Positions 18,288 to 26,092 of a stretch of DNA of 64,000 nt are shown in pieces (positions within the stretch are counted from its first letter, which is position 1; each line of letters begins with the position of its first letter). The DNA is from Dyella tabacisoli (GTDB taxonomy: Bacteria > Pseudomonadota > Gammaproteobacteria > Xanthomonadales > Rhodanobacteraceae). Position numbers and translations under genes: made by a program. The stretch is taken from contig NZ_KZ857175.1 in the NCBI RefSeq assembly GCF_003350925.1, positions 248,001 through 312,000 on the forward strand. The letters run 5' to 3'. The notes below the pieces were generated by a model. That model saw only the letters and a program-made list of their open reading frames with translations. It searched no databases and was not told where the DNA came from.

Positions 18288-19367
18288 TCACGCGCATTCC
18301 ACGGTATAGGCATATAGGCGTGCAACGTTGTCCCACAAGACTCGCGTCTTGGTTTGCGCGGAAATATCCTCACGCGCAATAAAGCTGCCGATCGCATCGG
18401 GAAACATGCTGTCGCGATGCGGATAGTCGGTGGCGATCACGATGTTGGTATCGCCGATGGCGGCGACAACATCGGCCAGATACTTTTCGCCGGCATCGAC
18501 GGATACATAGCATTGCCTGCTGAAGTATTCGCTTGGCCGTAGCGACAATGGGATCTCGATATCCTCGGGAAATTTCTCCCAGGTATCGTCCAGGCGCCAC
18601 AGCCACCAGGGCACCCAGCCGCAACCGCCTTCAAGAAAGGCGCATACCAGTTGCGGGTGCCGCTCAAGCACGCCGCCGGTGACCAGGCTTGCGAATGCGA
18701 GCATCAGTTCCAATGGATTGCGCGCGGCATTAGTAATCATGCGTGCTCCGACATGATCGATAAAGCGACGTCCGATGTCATCGTGCAGCGTCCAAACGCC
18801 GGTCGGATGAAAGCACACGGGTACGCCAAGGCCCTCAATGGTCTGCCATAGCGGTTCGAAATAAGGGTCGTGAATATGCCGGCCGTTTACTGGGTTGGGG
18901 TTGCCGATCACCGCAACCGCGCCGAGTTTTTCGACCGCGCGTTCAACCTCCCGCACGGCAAGCGTCACATCGTGATAAGCGATTTGCGCGGCGAACTTGA
19001 GTCGCTGCGGATCATGGGCGCAGAAGTCGTAGGTCCAATTGTTATGTGCACGCGCCAGCGCATCGGCAAAGGGAGGATCGAGGTCGTCATGCATTTGCAC
19101 ATGCCGGCCGCGTGTGCCGAACAGCACCGCAATGTCGATTCCCTCTATCGCCATCGCCCGCAAGTGCGAGGGTGCGTTGTAGCCAGCGGCTGCGGCCACG
19201 CGATAGTGCTCATGCCGCGGTATCGGCGATGAGTAGGTGGCCGCGGCCGGAATGGGCCTGGGGCGAGGCGCAAGCGTCTTGAACGGCGCATCGAGATAAC
19301 GCGACCACAGATCATCCGGCTCGATGGTATGCAGGTCGGCATCGAAGATGCGGTAGCCGTTTTTCAT
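18288..19367 (-). CDS. Amidohydrolase family protein (ACMSD-like TIM barrel)
   Basis: Metal-dependent hydrolase or decarboxylase of the amidohydrolase-2 group, 359 residues. Metal ligands are visible: DADLHTIEPDD at residues 9-19 (the DxH pair), HPTG near 193, and ATDYPHRDS near 320 that holds the catalytic Asp. These match the ACMSD / gamma-resorcylate decarboxylase branch, whose members often act on aromatic or isoprenoid-like carboxylates. The ATG at 19367 lies 6 bases after the radical SAM stop, so the genes are tightly linked. It could process the product of the radical SAM enzyme or be an independent catabolic enzyme; the sequence does not decide. Confidence 0.85.
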   Translation of the reverse strand: MKNGYRIFDADLHTIEPDDLWSRYLDAPFKTLAPRPRPIPAAATYSSPIPRHEHYRVAAAAGYNAPSHLRAMAIEGIDIAVLFGTRGRHVQMHDDLDPPFADALARAHNNWTYDFCAHDPQRLKFAAQIAYHDVTLAVREVERAVEKLGAVAVIGNPNPVNGRHIHDPYFEPLWQTIEGLGVPVCFHPTGVWTLHDDIGRRFIDHVGARMITNAARNPLELMLAFASLVTGGVLERHPQLVCAFLEGGCGWVPWWLWRLDDTWEKFPEDIEIPLSLRPSEYFSRQCYVSVDAGEKYLADVVAAIGDTNIVIATDYPHRDSMFPDAIGSFIAREDISAQTKTRVLWDNVARLYAYTVECA

Positions 19368-19373
19368 CTCAAG

Positions 19374-20393
19374 TCAGAACGGTTTGGCGGTAGATGACAT
19401 TGGATGGAAGGCCGCCTTCTCCGGCGTGCAAATGCTGGGTTTTTCCGGCGCGCAGTCCGGCGGCGGGATCTCGGGTCCGCATCGCCCTGGGTCACGCTCC
19501 GGCGTACATGGAGGTGCTGGCTGTTCGGGTGAGCACCCTGTCGAGGGTTCACCAGGCTCGGGGCCGCATGCCGATGCATGGGTTGTAAGTGATGTCGCCT
19601 GGCCATGCGCGTCGATCAATGCGTTGCGAAAACCGTGTAATGGCCGTCCATAAAAGACTTCTGCCAAACCGTTGTTCTTGATCTCTCCGAGCGCGGCGAA
19701 CCGCGCGAACACGCACGGATAGATCTCGCCGTTCGAACTGACGCACACCTTGCCGTCGCCGCAGCGCCCGCAGAGTTCTTTCAATGCGGGTTGCGCCGGA
19801 CGCTCTTGGGAGCCGCGTCCGAGTCCGCGCACTCGATCGACATAAACTGAGGTAACGCCGGCTTCGCGCAGCATGCGTTCTGTTTCACCCACATCGTGGG
19901 CATTGGCGTGCATTTCGATGATGCTGGCGCGTACCGGCAGGCCGGCTTCGCTGGCCCAGCGCACGGCGCGGTCGGTTTTGACAAAGCTGCCTTTGCGCTG
20001 GGTGATTCGATCGTGCACCGCTTCGCTTGAGCCGTAGACGGAGAACGCCAGGTTGACCTGATGCTCAAGAAAAACCGCTTTCAGGTGGTCGGTGAAATGA
20101 GTGCCGTTGGTATAAACGCAAACATGCTCGTAACCGGTCTTGCGCGCATGCGCGATCAGTTGCGCCAGGCCAGGGTAGAGCGTGGGCTCGCCGCCGATAA
20201 ACTGCACCTTCTTGCAGCCGAGCGCCGCGGCCTGGTCGAGCGCGTCGATCCAGTCGTCGAGTTTCATGCCTTCGGAAAGCGGCCGCTGCGGGCCGGAGTC
20301 TGCGTAGCAGTGGACGCACTCCAGGTTGCAGCGCCCGGTCAGCTCCAGCCAAATGAAATCGAGCGGTTCGCGTCTATCGATAGCCTGCTGCAT
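19374..20393 (-). CDS. Radical SAM/SPASM protein with six C-x-P-E repeats at the C-terminus
   Basis: Radical SAM enzyme: CNLECVHC (Cys22, 26, 29) binds the catalytic 4Fe-4S cluster, and a short SPASM-like region (Cys208, 211, 217, 227) should hold an auxiliary cluster. QFIGGEPTLYP is the SAM-binding GGE motif. The final 64 residues are unusual: six C-x-P-E tetrapeptides begin at residues 276, 287, 296, 305, 314 and 322, spaced 8-11 residues apart in Pro-rich linkers. I chose ATG 20393 because GAGGAGAAGGGC lies right before it; a longer frame to 20486 has no such site. I recall similar radical SAM proteins with Cys/Pro-rich tails mainly from actinobacteria. The tail could bind metal or be a built-in peptide substrate. 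First gene of an operon with an amidohydrolase and a hydrolase. Confidence 0.88.
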   Translation of the reverse strand: MQQAIDRREPLDFIWLELTGRCNLECVHCYADSGPQRPLSEGMKLDDWIDALDQAAALGCKKVQFIGGEPTLYPGLAQLIAHARKTGYEHVCVYTNGTHFTDHLKAVFLEHQVNLAFSVYGSSEAVHDRITQRKGSFVKTDRAVRWASEAGLPVRASIIEMHANAHDVGETERMLREAGVTSVYVDRVRGLGRGSQERPAQPALKELCGRCGDGKVCVSSNGEIYPCVFARFAALGEIKNNGLAEVFYGRPLHGFRNALIDAHGQATSLTTHASACGPEPGEPSTGCSPEQPAPPCTPERDPGRCGPEIPPPDCAPEKPSICTPEKAAFHPMSSTAKPF

Positions 20394-20602
20394 GGCCCTT
20401 CTCCTCTGCGCTGCAATGACGTCGGTTGAAAACGGGCAGGTCTGGCGAGTGGGTTGCGGTAGATCAGTAGCTGGCGGCAAGAGCATAGTCCTATGTCGCC
20501 ACCGCCGGGCGCCGGCGCGAGGTTGGAGTAGCCGCCGTGGATAAGCCCAAAAGGCCCATCCGATGCGTCACTCCCGCCCGCCAAATAAGGGCTTTACAAG
20601 GG

Positions 20603-20631
20603 TTGACACTCCCGCATTGCAGCACGACAAT
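20603..20631 (+). promoter_or_regulatory. Sigma70-like promoter upstream of the His-rich gene and mgtA
   Basis: A perfect TTGACA (20603-20608) is followed, after 17 bases, by GACAAT (20626-20631, 4 of 6 matches to TATAAT). Transcription would start near 20638, giving a leader of about 225 bases before 20864. Seen by eye only. Confidence 0.5.
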
Positions 20632-20828
20632 ACGCCGGCTGCCGGTCGCGTCCCGCGTCCGTTGGCTTCCTGTCTTACCAAACCAAGGCATATGGACGTT
20701 TACCCTAGTCGCAACGTCGACATCCGCGAGCATCGGGTGCCGGCATTGCATAACAAGCTGATTGTCTGCGGCGACCGCCTGCGGTCGGCTGGCGCTTTCC
20801 TAGACTAGGGAAGTCCGGCCCACCCCTG

Positions 20829-20847
20829 ACGACGCCGTCGGCGTCGT
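20829..20847 (+). promoter_or_regulatory. 8-bp perfect hairpin just 5' of a strong ribosome site
   Basis: ACGACGCC (20829-20836), loop GTC, GGCGTCGT (20840-20847). GAGGAG begins 4 bases later. It may control translation of the gene at 20864 or protect the leader RNA. Confidence 0.5.
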
Positions 20848-20863
20848 TACGAGGAGATGGGCT

Positions 20864-21124
20864 ATGAAGCTCCTTCGCGATTTTATTCGTCTGCGTACCG
20901 CGGCTCGCTTGCCGCTGTTCGGTCGCCGTGACGCTGTGCGTCGCTCTTTCACCATTACCGTGCCCGAGCCGCTGCTTAAGCCAGAGGGCGCGCACGCCAT
21001 CGACATGCATTGGGATGCCGACTCGGCCGGCGGTCGTCCGGTAGCGCATTGGCATGACCACTCGCCGTCGCAACATGCTTTATCGCAAACGCACGGTCAT
21101 CTGCAGCTGGTATCTAGTCGCTAG
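20864..21124 (+). CDS. Small His-rich hypothetical protein upstream of mgtA
   Basis: An 86-residue protein with a very strong ribosome site (GAGGAGATGGGCT) before the ATG. The N-terminal half is basic (MKLLRDFIRLRTAARLPLFG), and the second half is rich in His: eight His in the last 43 residues, including HWHDH and THGH. I do not recognise the family. It is 139 bases upstream of mgtA in the same direction, so it is probably on the same transcript and could sense or bind a divalent metal, or act as a leader gene. Neither is shown. Cytoplasmic location is likely since there is no signal peptide or membrane helix. Confidence 0.55.
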   Translation: MKLLRDFIRLRTAARLPLFGRRDAVRRSFTITVPEPLLKPEGAHAIDMHWDADSAGGRPVAHWHDHSPSQHALSQTHGHLQLVSSR

Positions 21125-21263
21125 ATGAAGCAGCGTGCGCCCGCCGGGGTTGGCCTGTGCCAACTCCGCGGCGCTTACTCAAGATCACTCTGAGCGCGTG
21201 GGTTGATCCTGCCGGCTCGCTGGTCCGCCCCGCAAGTGTTATCGAAATCCACGGAAGCGAGTC

Positions 21264-23921
21264 ATGAATAAGCATTCCACCCAGACCGTTGCAAGCAAAG
21301 CGGCCGGCACCCCGGTTCGTATTGCCGTGGCCATGGAGGCGTTCCGCCACAACGAGGCGCTGCTGGCTGCGCTCGATACCAGCGTGGCTGGCCTTAATGA
21401 AGAGCAGATCGCCGAGCGGTTGGATCGCGACGGGTTGAATGAGGTATCGCACGAGAAGCCGCCGCACTGGACGCTGCAGTTGCTGCACGCATTCAAGAAC
21501 CCGTTCATCGTCGTGCTGCTGGTGCTGGCTGGCGTGCAGTTGGCTACGGATCACACCAACCTGACCGGCCCGACCATCATCTCGGTGATGGTGCTGATTA
21601 GCGTGCTGCTCAGTTTCAGCCAGGAATACCGTTCCTCGAAGGCCGCCGAGAAGCTGAAGGCGATGGTGCGCAACACCGCTACGGTGACGCGCCGGGCCTC
21701 GGACGGCCATAGCGAGCGCATCGAAGTGCCGGTGGCCGAGCTGGTCGCCGGCGACATCGTGCATCTGGCGGCGGGCGACATGGTGCCAGCCGATTTGCGC
21801 CTGCTCAGTGCCAAAGACTTGTTTATCAGCCAGGCCATTCTTACCGGCGAATCGCTGCCGGTGGAGAAATCGGCGCCGCTGCGTGGGCCGGCTTTCGACG
21901 AGGCGGCGGAGCAAAGCGCGGTCGATAGTCCGCTCGATCTGGCTACCGTTTGCTATATGGGCACCAACGCCGTCAGCGGCACCGCCACGGCGGTGATCGT
22001 GGCTACCGGTTCGCGCAGCTATCTGGGCTCGCTGGCACGCACGGTTGTTGGCCAGCGCGTGCAGACCAGCTTCGATCGCGGCGTCAAGAGCGTGAGCTGG
22101 TTGTTGATCCGCTTTATGGCGGTGATGGTGCCGATCGTTTTCGTCATCAACGGCCTGGACAAGCACGACTGGGTGCAGGCGTTTCTGTTTGCGTTATCGG
22201 TGGCGGTCGGCCTGACGCCGGAAATGCTGCCGCTGATCGTCACCGCGAACCTGGCCAAGGGCGCCATGGCGATGTCGCGCCGCAAGGTGGTGGTGAAGCG
22301 CCTCAACGCGATCCAGAACTTCGGAGCGATGGACGTGCTGTGTACCGACAAGACCGGCACGCTGACGCTGGACAAGATCGTACTGGAGCGGCATCTCGAC
22401 CTGTACGGCGAAGAGTCCGACGAGGCGTTGGAGTACGGCTACATCAACAGCCGTTTCCAGACCGGCCTGAAAAATCTGATGGACAAGGCGGTGCTGTCGC
22501 ATCGTGACCTTGAACCTACTGCCGCGCACTACCGCATCGTTGACGAGATCCCGTTCGACTTCCAGCGCCGCCGCATGTCGGTGGTGGTGGCCAATGGCGA
22601 TGGTCACGAGTTGCTGGTGTGCAAGGGCGCCGTCGAGGAGATGCTGTCGATCTGCGCCTATGCCAAGGCAGGCGATGAAATTCTGCCGATGGACGAGGCG
22701 CAGCGCGCCGACATCAAGGCGATGACCCGTCATCTCAACGAGGACGGCTTGCGCGTACTGGTGGTGGCGATCAAGCGCCAAGCCCCGGCTGATCGTGCTT
22801 ACGGCGTGGCTGACGAGAGCGACCTGATCGCGGTCGGCTGCCTGGCTTTCCTCGATCCGCCGAAGGACACCGCCGGCACCGCTATCGCCGCGCTGCATCA
22901 CCACGGCGTGGAAGTGAAGGTCATTACCGGCGATAACGAGGCGGTCACCCGCAAGATCTGCCGCGAAGTCGGTCTGAATGTCGAACATTCGGCGCAGGGC
23001 AAGCACATCGAGCCGCTGAACGACGATGAGCTGGACGAACTGGTCAAGCGCACCACGGTGTTTGCCAAGATGTCGCCGCTGCAGAAGGCGCGCGTGGTGA
23101 AGTCGCTGCAGCGCCAGGGTCACACCGTAGGCTTCCTCGGCGATGGCATCAATGACGCGCCGGCGTTGCGCGAGGCGGACGTGGGCATTTCGGTGGATAC
23201 CGCCACCGATATCGCCAAGGAGTCGGCCGACATCATCTTGCTTGAAAAGAATCTGATGGTGCTCGAAGAGGGTGTGATCGAAGGGCGCATCACCTTTGGC
23301 AACATCATCAAATACATCAAGATGACCGCCAGCTCGAACTTCGGCAACATGTTCTCGGTGCTGGTGGCGAGCGCGTTCCTGCCCTTCCTGCCGATGCTGC
23401 CGCTGCAACTGCTGGTGCTCGATCTGCTGTATCACATCTCGCAACTGTCGATTCCGTTCGATCGCATGGACGAGGAATACCTGCGCAAGCCGCGCAAGTG
23501 GGACGCCAGCGACATCGGCCGCTTCATGGTGTGGATAGGTCCGGTCAGCTCGATTTTCGATATCACTACCTATCTGTTGCTGTGGCATGTCTTCGGTGCG
23601 AATTCGCCCGATCACCAGGCGTTCTTCCAGACCGGCTGGTTCGTCGAAAGCCTGCTGACGCAGACCTTGATCGTGCACATGATCCGCACGCGCAAGATCC
23701 CGTTCGTGCAGAGCATCGCGGCAGCACCGGTGCTGGCATTGACCGCCGCCGCCATCCTTATCGGCGTGGTACTGCCGTTCACGGGCCTGGGCGCGAAGTT
23801 CGGCATGGTCCCGCTGCCGACGGTGTATTTCGCCTGGGTCGCCTTGACCGTGTTTACGTACTGCGTGCTGACCCAGTTGGTGAAGCTGGTCTACATTCGC
23901 CGGTACGGACGCTGGCTCTGA
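21264..23921 (+). CDS. mgtA: Magnesium-translocating P-type ATPase
   Basis: P3B-type ATPase that imports Mg2+ across the inner membrane at ATP cost; 885 residues, the usual length. The A-domain TGES (ILTGESLPVEK), the phosphorylated Asp362 in DKTGTLT, the TGDN and GDGINDAPAL motifs are all intact. Membrane helices are placed as in MgtA: a pair at about 80-115, a pair at about 275-335, and six after residue 690 (KMTASSNFGNMFSVL). The sequence MNKHSTQTVASKAAG has a ribosome site GGAAGCGAG before it. The long leader and small upstream gene suggest control at the RNA level, as in other mgtA genes, but no known Mg riboswitch was identified by eye. Confidence 0.96.
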   Translation: MNKHSTQTVASKAAGTPVRIAVAMEAFRHNEALLAALDTSVAGLNEEQIAERLDRDGLNEVSHEKPPHWTLQLLHAFKNPFIVVLLVLAGVQLATDHTNLTGPTIISVMVLISVLLSFSQEYRSSKAAEKLKAMVRNTATVTRRASDGHSERIEVPVAELVAGDIVHLAAGDMVPADLRLLSAKDLFISQAILTGESLPVEKSAPLRGPAFDEAAEQSAVDSPLDLATVCYMGTNAVSGTATAVIVATGSRSYLGSLARTVVGQRVQTSFDRGVKSVSWLLIRFMAVMVPIVFVINGLDKHDWVQAFLFALSVAVGLTPEMLPLIVTANLAKGAMAMSRRKVVVKRLNAIQNFGAMDVLCTDKTGTLTLDKIVLERHLDLYGEESDEALEYGYINSRFQTGLKNLMDKAVLSHRDLEPTAAHYRIVDEIPFDFQRRRMSVVVANGDGHELLVCKGAVEEMLSICAYAKAGDEILPMDEAQRADIKAMTRHLNEDGLRVLVVAIKRQAPADRAYGVADESDLIAVGCLAFLDPPKDTAGTAIAALHHHGVEVKVITGDNEAVTRKICREVGLNVEHSAQGKHIEPLNDDELDELVKRTTVFAKMSPLQKARVVKSLQRQGHTVGFLGDGINDAPALREADVGISVDTATDIAKESADIILLEKNLMVLEEGVIEGRITFGNIIKYIKMTASSNFGNMFSVLVASAFLPFLPMLPLQLLVLDLLYHISQLSIPFDRMDEEYLRKPRKWDASDIGRFMVWIGPVSSIFDITTYLLLWHVFGANSPDHQAFFQTGWFVESLLTQTLIVHMIRTRKIPFVQSIAAAPVLALTAAAILIGVVLPFTGLGAKFGMVPLPTVYFAWVALTVFTYCVLTQLVKLVYIRRYGRWL

Positions 23922-23929
23922 CGTCAGTT

Positions 23930-23950
23930 CTCTCCTCCCATGGGGGAGAG
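23930..23950. repeat. GGGAGAG-type palindrome after mgtA
   Basis: CTCTCC, one bulged T, CCCATGGG, GGAGAG: a near-perfect inverted repeat 9 bases after the mgtA stop codon. It lacks a following T-run, so it looks like a REP-type or message-end structure and not an intrinsic terminator. Confidence 0.55.
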
Positions 23951-24027
23951 AGTAGGTGAGGGGCTATCCTGCGGTTTTGCTGCATAGGAGCCTGCAACGA
24001 TCAGCGCTCCCGCAAGCAACCGCTGCT

Positions 24028-24068
24028 CATTCCAGCTTTCTCCCTTAATAGAGGGGAAGGCTGGAATG
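24028..24068. repeat. Long imperfect inverted repeat before the Na/Pi cotransporter gene
   Basis: CATTCCAGC (24028-24036) pairs perfectly with 24060-24068, and the inner CTTTCTCCCTT / GAGGGGAAG segments pair with one mismatch. It lies between mgtA and the next gene, 28 bases before its start, so it would form in the leader of that message. Confidence 0.6.
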
Positions 24069-24096
24069 CAGAGCCATTATTTATTTGGAGTTGGGT

Positions 24097-25761
24097 ATGA
24101 AAGGCACCTTCGCCTTACTCGACATTGCCGGCTACGTCGCCCTGCTGTTGTGGGGTACGCACATGGTCACCAGCGGTGTGCTGCGTGGCTATGGCAGCGC
24201 GCTGCGCCGTTGGCTGGGTCGTTATCTCGGCCGGCGGCCGGCTGCGTTTGCCTTCGGTGTCTGCATTACCGCCGTGCTGCAGAGCAGTACCGCCACCGGC
24301 TTGATGGCGGCTTCGTTCGCTGCCAGCGGGTTTCTCGGTCTGGCGCCGGGGCTGGCGGTGATGCTGGGCGCGAATGTCGGCACGACCTTGATCGTGCAGG
24401 TGATGTCGTTCGACATCGCGGTGATCGCGCCGGTGTTGATCTTGCTTGGCTTTGTGGTGCACCGACGCAGCGACGATGCGCGCTATGAAAATCTTGGCCG
24501 GGTGGCGATCGGGCTTGGCTTGATGTTGCTGGCGCTGCACTTGCTGGTGCTGTCACTGGCGCCGGTGGAGAGTGCGCAGGCCTTGCATGCGGTATTGCAG
24601 AGCCTGTCCGGCGAGCCGGTGCTGGCGATGCTGGTGGCGGCGCTGCTTGCCTGGGCCTGTCACTCCAGTGTGGCGATGGTGTTGTTGATCGTGTCGCTGG
24701 CCAATGCCGGGGTGATTAATGCCCCCGGTGCGCTGGCCTTGGTCTTGGGCGCCAATCTCGGCGCCACGCTACCGGCGCTGTTCGATGCGCATAGCCCGGT
24801 TGCCCGTCGCTTGCCGTTGGGCAATCTGCTGGTGCGCTTGACCGGCTGCATCGTGTGTCTGCCTTTCCTGCCGCAGCTCGCCGCTCTGCTGGCGCCGCTG
24901 GGCGCGTCGCCGGCACGCATCGTGGTGAACTTCCACACCGCTTTTAACCTGGCGCTGGCGCTGTTGTTCATTCTGCCGGTGGAGCGCTTGGCGCAACTAC
25001 TGGTGCGTTTGCTGCCGGAGCCGCCGCAGCCGTCCGATCCCGGCGTACCGCAATACCTCGATGAGGCGGCACTGGATACCGCCAATGTGGCGTTGGCCAA
25101 TGCCGCGCGCGAATCCATGCGCATGGCCGACATGGTCGAGAGCATGTTGAAAGGTTTGGTCGAGGTGTTTGGCAAAGACGATCGTGTGCGGGCGACTGCG
25201 ATCGGCCGGATGGATTCGTCCACGGACCGCCTCGGTATGGCGATACGCGAATACCTGGCCGAACTCAGCAACGAAGCGCTCAACGAAGAAGACGGCGAGC
25301 GCAGTCAGGAGATCCTCGCCTTCGTCATCAATATCGAGCATATCGGCGATATCACGGCGAATAACTTGATGGAGTTCGCCGCGAAAAAAGCCCAGCGCGG
25401 ACAGGATTTCAGTGCAGAGGACATTCAAGACCTGGCCGCCATGCAGCATCAGGTGATGGAGAGTCTGCGGCTCGGCTTGATGGTGTTTATGCGCGGCGAC
25501 TTGCGCGCGGCACAGCAATTGATCGCCAACAAAGAGATCTTGTGGCGGATGGAAAACGAAGCCTCCGAGCGGCATATCCGCGCACTGCGCGAACAACGCG
25601 ACGGCGGCGGTGGCGGCGACGTTTATCTGCGCATTCTGCGTGATCTCAAGCGCATCCACTCACATCTGGCGGCGTTGGCTTATCTGCCGCTGGAGCGTGC
25701 CGGCCTATTACAGAATCGATTAGTGCGCGAGAGTACGCCGACGGTAGTTTCTTCTCACTGA
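24097..25761 (+). CDS. Na/Pi cotransporter family protein with C-terminal PhoU-like domain
   Basis: Inner-membrane transporter of the NptA/YjbB group, expected to move phosphate with Na+ (often export). The N-terminal 300 residues have two inverted repeats with the signature QSSTATG (ITAVLQSSTATGLMAAS) and a second, altered copy (ACHSSVAMVLL, where His replaces the usual Gln). The C-terminal 220 residues are helical and PhoU-like (IAFVINIEHIGDITANNLME, RIHSHLAALAYLPL). I chose ATG 24097 because GGAG lies 6 bases upstream; the TTG at 24085 is less likely. It is transcribed alone or by read-through from mgtA. Confidence 0.88.
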   Translation: MKGTFALLDIAGYVALLLWGTHMVTSGVLRGYGSALRRWLGRYLGRRPAAFAFGVCITAVLQSSTATGLMAASFAASGFLGLAPGLAVMLGANVGTTLIVQVMSFDIAVIAPVLILLGFVVHRRSDDARYENLGRVAIGLGLMLLALHLLVLSLAPVESAQALHAVLQSLSGEPVLAMLVAALLAWACHSSVAMVLLIVSLANAGVINAPGALALVLGANLGATLPALFDAHSPVARRLPLGNLLVRLTGCIVCLPFLPQLAALLAPLGASPARIVVNFHTAFNLALALLFILPVERLAQLLVRLLPEPPQPSDPGVPQYLDEAALDTANVALANAARESMRMADMVESMLKGLVEVFGKDDRVRATAIGRMDSSTDRLGMAIREYLAELSNEALNEEDGERSQEILAFVINIEHIGDITANNLMEFAAKKAQRGQDFSAEDIQDLAAMQHQVMESLRLGLMVFMRGDLRAAQQLIANKEILWRMENEASERHIRALREQRDGGGGGDVYLRILRDLKRIHSHLAALAYLPLERAGLLQNRLVRESTPTVVSSH

Positions 25762-26092
25762 TCCACTCACTCATAGCCGTTATGCGGCAAGGCCATAGGA
25801 GGATCCCTGTCATTGGACAGTTGCCCTAGATCACATTCATTACAGCAAGCTCGATTGAGAGTAAGCCAGACACATTAGCCGCACCGCCGCGCATACCTGC
25901 CCGGTCGTGCACGCCAGTGCTGATCTGACCGTGGGCAGAGAACGCATCGTCGCTTATGTCAAAGCGACGCCGATGATCTCTACCTGTATCTAAGTTCTGT
26001 GGTCTCTTGATTGCAGTGAGGGTGTTCGCGCCTGCGCGAGGCCCAGAGATCGTTGATGAACATGCGTTTTTATCCCGCTTGGGGGAAGTTTT
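25762..26092. other. 331-bp intergenic region before the metal efflux operon
   Basis: No convincing gene is visible. A minus-strand frame continues into it from the efflux genes, but it lacks a start, ribosome site or recognisable motif. The region most likely holds the promoter and any metal-responsive operator of the efflux operon. I could not identify an operator by eye. Confidence 0.4.

Larger units (their letters stand above)
20394..20863. promoter_or_regulatory. 470-bp divergent intergenic region (radical SAM operon / mgtA side)
   Basis: No supportable gene lies here on either strand. It holds the upstream region of the radical SAM operon (left, minus strand) and that of the His-rich gene and mgtA (right). 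A sigma70-like promoter for the right side is at 20603-20631. A perfect 8-bp hairpin lies at 20829-20847, just before the ribosome site of the next gene. I searched for a small precursor peptide of the radical SAM enzyme and found none with a believable ribosome site. Confidence 0.6.

Noticed and set aside
20339-20584. Possible small precursor peptide upstream of the radical SAM gene
   Set aside because: Starts with TTG without a ribosome site and overlaps the enzyme start; no repeat or core motif.
20537-20761. Plus-strand small frame in the same intergenic region
   Set aside because: No ribosome site; composition like random GC-rich DNA.
22194-23678. 494-codon minus-strand frame inside mgtA
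   Set aside because: Shadow; mgtA has all its catalytic motifs.
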